Part shown: positions 17,242-25,488 of the stretch, piece by piece
Position numbering within the stretch: the first letter of the stretch is position 1
Layout: the number at the start of each line of letters is the position of its first letter
Assembly (NCBI RefSeq): GCF_946479715.1
Contig: NZ_CAMLHF010000004.1
Coordinates: forward strand, 1 to 62,907
DNA from: an uncultured Pedobacter sp.
GTDB taxonomy: Bacteria; Bacteroidota; Bacteroidia; Sphingobacteriales; Sphingobacteriaceae
DNA length: 62,907 bases
Direction of reading: 5' to 3'
The notes under the pieces: model-generated
What the model saw: only the letters and a program-made list of their open reading frames with translations
Databases searched by the model: none
What the model was told of the DNA's origin: nothing
Translations under genes and position numbers: made by a program

Positions 17242-18942
17242 ATGTTTTTGGAAAAATCATTCTTTGTTTCTGGCTTTTTAACATGGGCGGCCATAACTGC
17301 ATTTACTTATTCGGCAAATGAAAAAGTAGATGTTAAACCTAAAAAAGATAAGAGACCGAACATTGTATTGATCATGGCCGATGACCTTGGTTATTCGGAT
17401 ATAGGTTCATATGGAGGTGAAATAAAAACCCCAAATCTCGACTATCTGGCCTCTCAGGGAATCAGATATAAGCGGTTCTATAATACATCCCGTTGTTGTC
17501 CTTCAAGAGCCGCATTACTTACCGGAGTATATAATCATAATGCAGGCATAGGTGAAATGACTACAGATAGGCATATAGGTGGCTATCGGGGTGCATTAGG
17601 TACAGATGTAGTTACCCTGGCTGAAGTACTAAAAGATGCAGGTTACAGAACTGCAATGTCTGGAAAATGGCATGTATCCAATACCGTTGAGCAAGAAACA
17701 CCAGAAGCACAGCTAGATTGGCTTAATCATAAAACTGAACATCAGTTATTTTCCCCTCTTGAACAGTACCCTACAAACAGGGGATTCGAAAATTATTTCG
17801 GCACACTTTGGGGGGTGGTAGATTATTTTGATCCATTCAGTTTGGTTAGCGGAACTACGCCGATTAAAAGTGTACCTAAGAACTATTATCACACTGATGC
17901 TATTAACGATAGCGCCGCTACCTACATTAAAAATTTCAGTAAAGGAGACCAGCCCTTTTTCTTATATGTAGCCCAAAATGCTCCTCACTGGCCTTTACAG
18001 GCAAAGCCTGAGGATATTGAAAAATATAAAGACACTTATAAAGGTGGGTGGGATGCAATAAGAGAAGCCAGGTATAACAGAATGGTTAAAATGGGGATTA
18101 TTGACCCTGAAAAGACAAAGTTGTCTGCTCGTATTAATAATGAACTTAAGTGGGAAAATAATCCAGATAAGGAGTGGGGAGCAAGAGCAATGGCGGTACA
18201 TGCTGCAATGGTCGACGAAATGGACCAAGGCATCGGAAGGATAATAGATGCATTAAAAAAGTCGGGAGAATTAGATAACACCCTTATTGTCTTTTTAAGC
18301 GATAACGGGGCGAGCCCTGAAGATTGCTCAAAATACGGTAAAGGATTCGATAGGCCGGGTCAAACAAGAGAGGGAAAGGAGATTATCTACCCTGTAAATA
18401 AAAAAATACTTCCCGGGCCACAGACAACCTTTGCATCAATAGGGCAACTATGGGCTAATGTAGCCAATACACCTTATCAATATGCTAAAGAGCAATCATA
18501 CGAAGGTGGTGTCCGTACCCCAATGATTGCTTTTTGGCCCAAAGGAATAACAGCAAAGAAAGGCACTATGAGTAATCATGTAGGACATGTAATGGATTTT
18601 ATGGCTACCTTCATTGATATTGCCGAGACAAAATATCCGTCTGTATATAAAGGAAAATCAATTAAACCAATTCAGGGTTTAAGCTTAGCTTCTTCATTTA
18701 AAGGCCAAGAAAATGGTGGACATGAATTTCTATTTAATGAGCATTTTAAAGCAAGATATGCACGATCAAAGGAATGGAAAGTGGTTTCCTTATCCAATGA
18801 CACTACATGGCATCTTTATAAGATACAGGATGATGAAACAGAGCTAAACGATCTGGCTGCTAAGTTCCCTGAAAAGGTAAAGGATTTAAGTGAAAGATGG
18901 CGTAAATGGGCTATTGACAACCATGTATTACCTAAAAAGTAA
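17242..18942 (+). CDS. Type I sulfatase (AtsA-like), Cys-type, exported
   Basis: 566 residues. Hydrolyses sulfate esters, probably on the glycan handled by this locus. N-terminal hydrophobic signal (about 5-25). Metal-binding pair D47-D48 in PNIVLIMADDLGYSDIGS. Sulfatase signature CCPSRAALLTG with the formylglycine precursor Cys85 and Arg89. GKWHV, APHWPL and the second metal motif FLSDNGAS are also present. The spacing and the VYNHNAGIGEMT segment resemble Pseudomonas AtsA-type arylsulfatases. It is divergent from the FGE gene, its likely maturase, and convergent with the TIM-barrel gene only 2 bp away. Substrate not readable from sequence. Confidence 0.95.
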   Translation: MFLEKSFFVSGFLTWAAITAFTYSANEKVDVKPKKDKRPNIVLIMADDLGYSDIGSYGGEIKTPNLDYLASQGIRYKRFYNTSRCCPSRAALLTGVYNHNAGIGEMTTDRHIGGYRGALGTDVVTLAEVLKDAGYRTAMSGKWHVSNTVEQETPEAQLDWLNHKTEHQLFSPLEQYPTNRGFENYFGTLWGVVDYFDPFSLVSGTTPIKSVPKNYYHTDAINDSAATYIKNFSKGDQPFFLYVAQNAPHWPLQAKPEDIEKYKDTYKGGWDAIREARYNRMVKMGIIDPEKTKLSARINNELKWENNPDKEWGARAMAVHAAMVDEMDQGIGRIIDALKKSGELDNTLIVFLSDNGASPEDCSKYGKGFDRPGQTREGKEIIYPVNKKILPGPQTTFASIGQLWANVANTPYQYAKEQSYEGGVRTPMIAFWPKGITAKKGTMSNHVGHVMDFMATFIDIAETKYPSVYKGKSIKPIQGLSLASSFKGQENGGHEFLFNEHFKARYARSKEWKVVSLSNDTTWHLYKIQDDETELNDLAAKFPEKVKDLSERWRKWAIDNHVLPKK

Positions 18943-18944
18943 TA

Positions 18945-19796
18945 TTAGCGCGTACCATCACAAACACCCTTGAAATACCCAACCGATTCCGCTATTCCAG
19001 CCAAAGGGTCTTTCATGTCTTTTTCGTACTCTAAACTACAAGAGCCTGTATAATTTACCTTTCGTAGCATTTTTACATATGCCGGAATGTCAATTATACC
19101 ACGACCAAGCTCGCATGTGCTGCCATCTTTTGTTGCAGCAGTTACGTTCTTTAAATGCATATCAAAGATGCGCTTAGAAAACTTCTGAAAATCAGCCACC
19201 GAATCGCGCCCGTCTCTTTTGTTGTGCCCCATATCAAAGCATATTCCTACGCGCTCATCAAGGTTTTTGATGAGGTTGTAAATACTTTCTGCGCTTGGGT
19301 ATAATTTATCTTCAGGGCCATGGTTATGGATGGCGTAACGAATGTTGTATTCTTTTGTTTTTTGGGCAACATAATCCAAGTCGGCATGTAAGGGAATGCC
19401 TATGACCAAATCAACACCAACTCTTTTGGCATAATCAAATGCATCGTCAATTTCCTGCTTAGTTTTAGTATATATGGGTCCTACTGCATAGCCTGTTACA
19501 CCGTTCTCCTTAAGCTTAGCATGAAATGCAGCAATTTCTTCTGGAGTACTTTTGTAAGGCAGATGAAAGTCTTTAATACACAAGTAATGCACATCAACTT
19601 TTTTCATCATTTTAAGTGATTCATCCAGATTGAAATTAATAAAGCTATAACCGGCAATACCCAGTTTAAATGGATCGGGCTTTCCTTTATTAGATTCTAG
19701 TTTAAATGGTTCGGCATAAACAGATGGTATGCTGGCCAGGGTAGTTGCAGCTACCCCTAATATTCCTTTGTGCAAAAAGCTTCTTCTTGTAGTCAT
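18945..19796 (-). CDS. Sugar phosphate isomerase/epimerase-like TIM barrel, Tat-exported
   Basis: 283 residues. Twin-arginine leader MTTRRSFLHKGILGVAATTL with an Ala-Ala-rich end (SIPSVYA). AP-endonuclease-2/xylose-isomerase-like barrel with metal-ligand segments IRYAIHNHGPEDK, VGICFDMGHNKRDG, FDMHLKNV and SCSLEYEKDMKD. Exported members of this family occur often in Bacteroidota carbohydrate loci, acting on keto- or acid-sugars, but the reaction here is unknown. Convergent with the sulfatase (2-bp gap). Followed on the minus strand by the cco-proximal part of the PUL. Confidence 0.83.
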   Translation of the reverse strand: MTTRRSFLHKGILGVAATTLASIPSVYAEPFKLESNKGKPDPFKLGIAGYSFINFNLDESLKMMKKVDVHYLCIKDFHLPYKSTPEEIAAFHAKLKENGVTGYAVGPIYTKTKQEIDDAFDYAKRVGVDLVIGIPLHADLDYVAQKTKEYNIRYAIHNHGPEDKLYPSAESIYNLIKNLDERVGICFDMGHNKRDGRDSVADFQKFSKRIFDMHLKNVTAATKDGSTCELGRGIIDIPAYVKMLRKVNYTGSCSLEYEKDMKDPLAGIAESVGYFKGVCDGTR

Positions 19797-19906
19797 AATG
19801 ATTTCACTAGTTTCCGAATTTAGTGTTTAAATTCATTTAGTTCAAACTTCGGCGACCGAAAATACTTCGCTTTTCAGCGAAAACGTTTGCGTAAAGTTGA
19901 ATTTGA

Positions 19907-20773
19907 TTAATCAATAATACCGTACATTTTTTTGAGTCTCTTTGCAGTTCTATTTAACTCCTGATCACTTAAGGGACGATCATAAAGCAGAAACCTTGAG
20001 ATCTCGCCAATAAAGGATTCTGTACCGGGGTGCTCAATAGCATCACGTTCCTGGCCAATAGAAAGCTTTGAAGAATTTGCCAGTTTATTAACAGGGAAGG
20101 GGTGGCTAATAACAGGCAAAGCACCATTATTTAAGTATAATGAAAGCGTAACAGTATCAGTTCCTTTACCCATTCGGCCCATTAAAAGATAATATTTGTC
20201 AAATTCAAGTACAGAATTGGCTGTAACTTTAGGATTGTTGTTATCCCAGCGACCAAAGGTTATTCCGTTTCTACTGCCCATCCAGATACTATTGTTGTCA
20301 TTAAGTCCTGCCCAAATACCTTCATAATTTCCGCCGTTCTTCAAATTACCAAAAAAGGAATTTACATCTTTTAACTCTCCAGATTGTTTTCCGGCCTTTA
20401 AAATGCAAAACCACGTATATCCACCTCCTGTAAGTAAATGATCAAATGCATCCTCGTCATGAGCAACAAGCTCTTGCTTATTAAAAGCAATTGTATTGTG
20501 TCCATTTAGTTCAGAAAGCTTATTTCTTAAAGATGGCATTCCAGAACCTTTAACTTTTCGCCCCTCATCTCTTTTCACAAACTCTTTAACCGGGGGCAAT
20601 AAAGCCTGGTTAAGCCATTTCTCAACTCTGTTGTCTTTGTTTGCAACCACTCCCTTATCAGCATCCAGGTCAACAATTAATCCCTTTTGCATAATGTTTA
20701 TTGGCAATTTGACCAATGCGAATCCACATAAAACAGAAGTCAATAATAATAGGATGAAAGCTATTTTATTCAT
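19907..20773 (-). CDS. Secreted LamG/concanavalin-like domain protein
   Basis: 288 residues. Signal anchor MNKIAFILLLLTSVLCGFAL; no lipobox in the usual place. The body matches LamG/ConA-like jelly-roll proteins: GLIVDLDADKGVVANKDNRV near the start, GYTWFCILKAGKQSGE, LSIGQERDAIEHPGTESFIG and the hallmark FIGEISRFLLYDRPLSDQEL near the end. Such domains bind or, rarely, cleave glycans. It lies 110 bp upstream of the TIM-barrel gene on the same strand, so the two are likely co-transcribed. Function in the PUL is inferred from context. Confidence 0.75.
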   Translation of the reverse strand: MNKIAFILLLLTSVLCGFALVKLPINIMQKGLIVDLDADKGVVANKDNRVEKWLNQALLPPVKEFVKRDEGRKVKGSGMPSLRNKLSELNGHNTIAFNKQELVAHDEDAFDHLLTGGGYTWFCILKAGKQSGELKDVNSFFGNLKNGGNYEGIWAGLNDNNSIWMGSRNGITFGRWDNNNPKVTANSVLEFDKYYLLMGRMGKGTDTVTLSLYLNNGALPVISHPFPVNKLANSSKLSIGQERDAIEHPGTESFIGEISRFLLYDRPLSDQELNRTAKRLKKMYGIID

Positions 20774-20833
20774 TAGTTGTATTTGTTAACCGACGTTAAA
20801 TTAAAGATTTAAATCTTGCATCAAGATAAATAT

Positions 20834-21961
20834 TTAATCAATCAGATTTTTATTTAGATAGTTTTTCTGAAAAACAAAGTATGCCGTGGAAACAAAGACA
20901 GGTGGTAGCAACCAGGTTATTCTGTATAGGATTATAAGAAACACAAGGTTAAACAGTATAAAAATCCAAATCAGATAATTCTTTATGTTTAAACCAATCC
21001 AATAAAGTAAACTTCTAAATAAGATAAGGATGCTAAAAGCCTGTAGAAGAAGGCTAAAGGAGTGTACTCCGAAATTACCTATAAACCATAGTAGCTCGGG
21101 GAGCATTAATATTGCATAATTTAAAAGAGACCCTAAAAACTGCTTTGATATGCTGTAAGGGAAATTTCTCGAGAAATAAAGGTACTTCTCGTTAAAACGA
21201 AATTCATAGTAAATAAGTAAACTATGCGCGGTCACAATCATTAATACAACTAAATTGGGAACTGCAGATTCATCTTTAATATCTGAGAAAATTGCTAGTG
21301 TTCCGATAATCAGTATCCAGGAGATCGATTTTGTAATCAGATAAGTGATTTTAAGTTTATTAAAAACAAATAGTGTATATAAAAGAAAAAACGACTTATT
21401 CCAGTTTCTCAATAACCTGATCAGGACAATTTGCCTATCGATATCTATCAATCTGTTTGAGTGTCTTACATATATCCATACACTAACAATTATTAGCGCT
21501 AACAGATAAAGTAAAATAGCAATAGGGATAATGTAATGACCAAAATTAAAGCCGATTATGCTAGCAAATAAGGCATAGATTATCAGTGGAAGGAATATGT
21601 TAAACTGCACATAAAACCAGCTCTTAAATTGTTGCCATTTGTCAAATGATGAAATGCTATGATATAGAAATTCGTTATTTCTTGCCGCCAATTGTGTGGT
21701 AACATATTGCCAGCTTTTAATGGCATAAATAAAAGCAGCCAAACAGAAAAAACCCATTATTACCGGGCTGCTTACCAACGACAGTGTAATCATCAGATTC
21801 CAAACCGTAAAAGCCCATATAGGAACACTTCCCAGTGTATTTATAAAAAAACAATAACAGAGTATTGTACCAAAGAGGAAAATCAACATTCCAGAATGCA
21901 TCCGGTAAAAACCATATGAGAAGATTTTCATCAATACATTAGTTAATGGCGATTGTTTCAT
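20834..21961 (-). CDS. Polytopic membrane protein, probable ABC transporter permease
   Basis: 375 residues with roughly ten hydrophobic segments (for example MLIFLFGTILCYCFFINTL, IFLPLIIYALFASIIGF, IFILFNLVFLIILYRITWLL). No named family recognised from the sequence. The start overlaps the stop of the ATP-binding protein gene (ATGA at 21958-21961), which argues that it is its membrane partner. Exporter versus importer cannot be decided; there is no substrate-binding protein, which favours export. Confidence 0.65.
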   Translation of the reverse strand: MKQSPLTNVLMKIFSYGFYRMHSGMLIFLFGTILCYCFFINTLGSVPIWAFTVWNLMITLSLVSSPVIMGFFCLAAFIYAIKSWQYVTTQLAARNNEFLYHSISSFDKWQQFKSWFYVQFNIFLPLIIYALFASIIGFNFGHYIIPIAILLYLLALIIVSVWIYVRHSNRLIDIDRQIVLIRLLRNWNKSFFLLYTLFVFNKLKITYLITKSISWILIIGTLAIFSDIKDESAVPNLVVLMIVTAHSLLIYYEFRFNEKYLYFSRNFPYSISKQFLGSLLNYAILMLPELLWFIGNFGVHSFSLLLQAFSILILFRSLLYWIGLNIKNYLIWIFILFNLVFLIILYRITWLLPPVFVSTAYFVFQKNYLNKNLID

Positions 21962-22590
21962 TTCTCCATTGTAAGTGCTTGCTTATCTACAACCAGTACC
22001 CGGGCTTTCGTTAATAACGCTTCATTTAACGGCTGATGTGAAGACAAAAGAAAAGTAGTGTTTTCTTCCTCATGCTTTTTCAGTATCCACTGGCATAATA
22101 TGTCTAATGATTCCGTATCAATAGTAATCAAAGGCTCATCAAGCAGAATTACCTTTGGCCTACCTAAAAAAGCAAGCACTAAGGAGAGCTTTTTAAGCAT
22201 TCCACTAGAATAAGAGCCCACTGCATTACTCAGATAACTTTCCATTTTCATGCTTTCTATGAAATACAATTCCTGACCAGGGGTTGCCTGTTTTGCTTTT
22301 GCAAATAAGGCTATCATTTCCCATCCGGTTAAAAACTCAGGATAAATAGGTTCTGCATCGGCAAAGTTTACCATTTTTCGATAGGCAACACCATCCTTTT
22401 TAACGTTCACATTGTTCAATAATATTTCACCTTCAAAGAAGAGAAATCCTCCAATAGACTTTAATAAAGTGCTTTTTCCGGAGCCATTAACGCCTTTAAT
22501 CCAATAGATACCAGGCTCAATTGTCAGGCTTTCTATCTGTAAAATTGGGTGATAACCATATGATTTTCGGAAGTTATTAAATTGCAGCAT
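21958..22590 (-). CDS. ABC transporter ATP-binding protein
   Basis: 210 residues. Walker A GVNGSGKSTLL near residue 35, signature SYSSGMLKKLSLVLAFLG (LSGGQ variant SSGML), Walker B VILLDEPLITID and switch LLSSHQP. Size fits a single-domain CcmA-type ATPase. It is first in a two-gene unit with the membrane protein at 20834 and is divergent from the small CNGKC protein gene. Confidence 0.9.
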   Translation of the reverse strand: MLQFNNFRKSYGYHPILQIESLTIEPGIYWIKGVNGSGKSTLLKSIGGFLFFEGEILLNNVNVKKDGVAYRKMVNFADAEPIYPEFLTGWEMIALFAKAKQATPGQELYFIESMKMESYLSNAVGSYSSGMLKKLSLVLAFLGRPKVILLDEPLITIDTESLDILCQWILKKHEEENTTFLLSSHQPLNEALLTKARVLVVDKQALTMEK

Positions 22591-22732
22591 TCAGTATACT
22601 TAGATTTTAATTGATGAACTTTCACCTTTTTTGGTACAGCCTAAACCATTAGAAGAATTGATAAAGGAAATGTTACATTTATTCAGATCAAATGATATTA
22701 GAAATAAAATAACCATTACATTTGTAGCAATT

Positions 22733-23101
22733 ATGTTCAGAGGCCTAATTGCTTTTTCTTTAATTTTCATGATGCTGACTGCTAATTTTAGTAGATTCTT
22801 CATTTATGCAGGATTTGAGCTGAACAAGAATTACATTGCATCGGTACTTTGTGAGAATAGAGACAAGCCAATGATGCACTGCAATGGGAAGTGCTACCTG
22901 ATGAAAAAGCTTAAACAGGCCGAAGAGAAAGAAAAGAATCAAAGCCGTACCGCACAAAAAGGCCATTTTCAAGAAGCACTGATTACGCACAAAACGAACT
23001 TTAACTTTTTATCCCAACTAATTAAAGTAATTAAACCTATTGAACTGCCTTTTGCGTTGCCAAGGCATTCAGCTGCTATATTCCATCCACCACAGGCGTA
23101 A
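22733..23101 (+). CDS. Small membrane-anchored CNGKC-motif protein, probably metal-related
   Basis: 122 residues from ATG 22733 (MFRGLIAFSLIFMMLTANFS), chosen because it starts the hydrophobic leader; an in-frame ATG at 22631 adds a polar 34-residue stretch over the divergent promoter region. After the helix comes a compact cluster: Cys40, Met47-Met48-His49-Cys50 and Cys54 (DKPMMHCNGKCYLMKKLK), a lysine/glutamate-rich linker and a C-terminal IFHPPQA. Similar short proteins accompany TonB receptors in this phylum. Cys/Met/His density suggests binding of a soft metal such as copper, an inference only. Next gene is the TonB receptor, 69 bp downstream. Confidence 0.65.
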   Translation: MFRGLIAFSLIFMMLTANFSRFFIYAGFELNKNYIASVLCENRDKPMMHCNGKCYLMKKLKQAEEKEKNQSRTAQKGHFQEALITHKTNFNFLSQLIKVIKPIELPFALPRHSAAIFHPPQA

Positions 23102-23170
23102 TCAATACGTACAACAGAATTTTACATTCTGATATTTCATGGAATAATAATTATACTTTAATTTTTTATA

Positions 23171-25477
23171 ATGCACCTATTCAGATACTTATGTATATCT
23201 ATTGGGCTGGCTATGATGTTTTGTCAAACGCAAGCTCAAACAAAGCCTATTAAAGGCCATATCTACGACTCTCAAACACGTCAGCCATTAGCGGGCGTTA
23301 TTTTAACAACAAATACTGCGCAACAAGTAGGAAAGTCAGATGCGAAAGGATACTTTGAAATCGATAGTGATCAGCCAGACGGACAAATAAAAGCCGCTTT
23401 GCCTGGTTACAAATCGCAGATCATTAAAATCAATCCCAATCAAAATGAGCTAAACGTTCAGCTAGAGGCAGACGGAGTAAGCCTCAATGAAGTTAGGGTT
23501 GCAGGTTATAGTGAAAACAAAACAAGCAAAGAAACGGCTGGAGGAATCTCGCTGATCACATCGAGAGACATCAGCCGTGGAAGTGCAGTTTCATTACAGC
23601 CTGCTTTAAACTCAATTCCCGGGGTTCGAATGGATCAAAGTACACTCTCAGAAGCCCGAATTTCAATAAGAGGTAATGGCGTACGTGCATCCTATGGCAT
23701 TCGTAACGTGAAAGTTTATGTAAATGAAATCCCGGTTACAGAAGCAGACGGTACCACCCGAATTGAAGCACTTGACGTAAACAGTATCGGTAGATCGGAG
23801 GTAATAAAAGGCCCTGCTTCAAGTATATATGGTGCAGGAACTGCAGGGGTTATTAACTTTCAATTACAGCGATCGCCATATCAGGAGCAAAGCATAGAAG
23901 CTTCTGCGCTTGTTGGTTCTTATGGCTTACATCGCTTAGCCACCACCTACAGAAGTGGTGGTGATAAGGTGAATAGCTATGCTTCATATGGTTGGCAGGA
24001 ATACGATGGTTATCGTGAGCATAGCAAAGATATGCGTAGATTTTTAACCGGTAACTTCCAGCTTTTTCCAAGTAATAAACGCATTATTACCTTAATGTTA
24101 AACAGAACAACACAGTATTCGCAAATACCTGGCTCACTAACTCAGGATCAGGTTGATGCAGACCCAAAGCAAGCAAACGCTACAAATCTAGATAAAGCGG
24201 CCGGTAGATATCAGAACTGGACCAGGGTAGGTCTGGGGCAACAATACCTCTTTAATGATCAGTTCTCTAACACCACAAGTGTTTTTACTTATTTCTACGA
24301 TTTGAATCATCCACTTCCATATGCGTATATCCGAAATACATATCAAAGTTATGGTGGCAGAACCCGATTTGCCTACGATCCTGGCTTTAGTGTTTTACCT
24401 ACCAAATTTACTATTGGGGCTGAGTTTAACAGTGGTCTAACCAAGGGAACACAATATGTAAACAATCAAGGTAAAGAAGGAGTAATAAATTCTAATATTG
24501 ATTATCGGAACACACAATACTCGTTGTTTTATCAGTCTGAAACAGAGCTGGCTCCAAAGACTACCTTAACTTTAGGTATTAGCTATAACAGCCTGAATTA
24601 TGATGTCCGCGATTACCTGAAACAGAACCAGAGCGGCGTAAAAAAGTTTGACCCGCAAGCTACGCCACGTCTTGCTCTTAGCCATACTTTTAGCGATGCG
24701 ATCAGCTTACATGCAAGTGTAAGTTCAGGATTTTCTCCGCCTTCAAGTTCCGAAATAAAGAATGTAGATGGCTCTATCAATCCAAATCTACAGGCAGAAA
24801 AGGGTTTGAATTATGAGTTTAATGCAAAAGGTAATCTCTTAAAATCTCGCCTGGAATATGATCTTGCTTTATTTAAAATGGATATGAAAGGTGAGCTTAT
24901 TGCCCAATCTATCCAGCAAGGCATTACTATCTACAATAATTCAGGTAAAACCAGCCACAGCGGTGTTGAACTTTCGTTATCATATCAGTTATTTAAACCG
25001 GAAGACGATAGTCAGATTCTTAGCTTACGCCCGTTTGCGGCAATAACCTATTCAGATTTTAAATTTAAAGACTATAAGACTTTAAACGCTCAAAATGAGG
25101 TCACAGCCACATATGATGGAAATGAACTAACTGGTATTGCACCATGGATGGTAAATGCAGGGATAGACCTTGAAACCAAAATCGGATTGTATTTCTACGG
25201 AAGCTATTTTTATAGTGATAAACTACCTCTAAATGATGCAAATACAAACTACAATCCGTCTTATAATGTTGTAAATGCCAAATTAGGTTACAAGAAACAA
25301 ATAGTTAAGCACCTAGAATTAAACATTTATGCAGGTCTGGATAATATTCTGGATAAAAGCTACAGCTCCATTGTTTCGTTAAATGCAGCCAGCTTTAACG
25401 GAGGTCAGCCAGCATATTTTAATCCCTCGCCAAAACGAAATGGTTATAGTGGGTTAAATATTAAATACATATTCTAA
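23171..25477 (+). CDS. TonB-dependent outer-membrane receptor (non-SusC type)
   Basis: 768 residues. Signal peptide MHLFRYLCISIGLAMMFCQT ending QAQ. N-terminal CarboxypepD_reg-like domain (IKGHIYDSQTRQPLAGVIL), plug (SLQPALNSIPGVRMDQ, IRGNGVRASYGIRNVKVYVN, GPASSIYGAGTAGVINFQL), then a barrel ending in the aromatic YIF expected for outer-membrane insertion. Length and lack of STN resemble siderophore or metal-chelate receptors such as FecA or OprC rather than SusC. Followed 11 bp later by the BNR lipoprotein, so they are probably one transcript. Confidence 0.92.
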   Translation: MHLFRYLCISIGLAMMFCQTQAQTKPIKGHIYDSQTRQPLAGVILTTNTAQQVGKSDAKGYFEIDSDQPDGQIKAALPGYKSQIIKINPNQNELNVQLEADGVSLNEVRVAGYSENKTSKETAGGISLITSRDISRGSAVSLQPALNSIPGVRMDQSTLSEARISIRGNGVRASYGIRNVKVYVNEIPVTEADGTTRIEALDVNSIGRSEVIKGPASSIYGAGTAGVINFQLQRSPYQEQSIEASALVGSYGLHRLATTYRSGGDKVNSYASYGWQEYDGYREHSKDMRRFLTGNFQLFPSNKRIITLMLNRTTQYSQIPGSLTQDQVDADPKQANATNLDKAAGRYQNWTRVGLGQQYLFNDQFSNTTSVFTYFYDLNHPLPYAYIRNTYQSYGGRTRFAYDPGFSVLPTKFTIGAEFNSGLTKGTQYVNNQGKEGVINSNIDYRNTQYSLFYQSETELAPKTTLTLGISYNSLNYDVRDYLKQNQSGVKKFDPQATPRLALSHTFSDAISLHASVSSGFSPPSSSEIKNVDGSINPNLQAEKGLNYEFNAKGNLLKSRLEYDLALFKMDMKGELIAQSIQQGITIYNNSGKTSHSGVELSLSYQLFKPEDDSQILSLRPFAAITYSDFKFKDYKTLNAQNEVTATYDGNELTGIAPWMVNAGIDLETKIGLYFYGSYFYSDKLPLNDANTNYNPSYNVVNAKLGYKKQIVKHLELNIYAGLDNILDKSYSSIVSLNAASFNGGQPAYFNPSPKRNGYSGLNIKYIF

Positions 25478-25488
25478 CAATTATTAAA

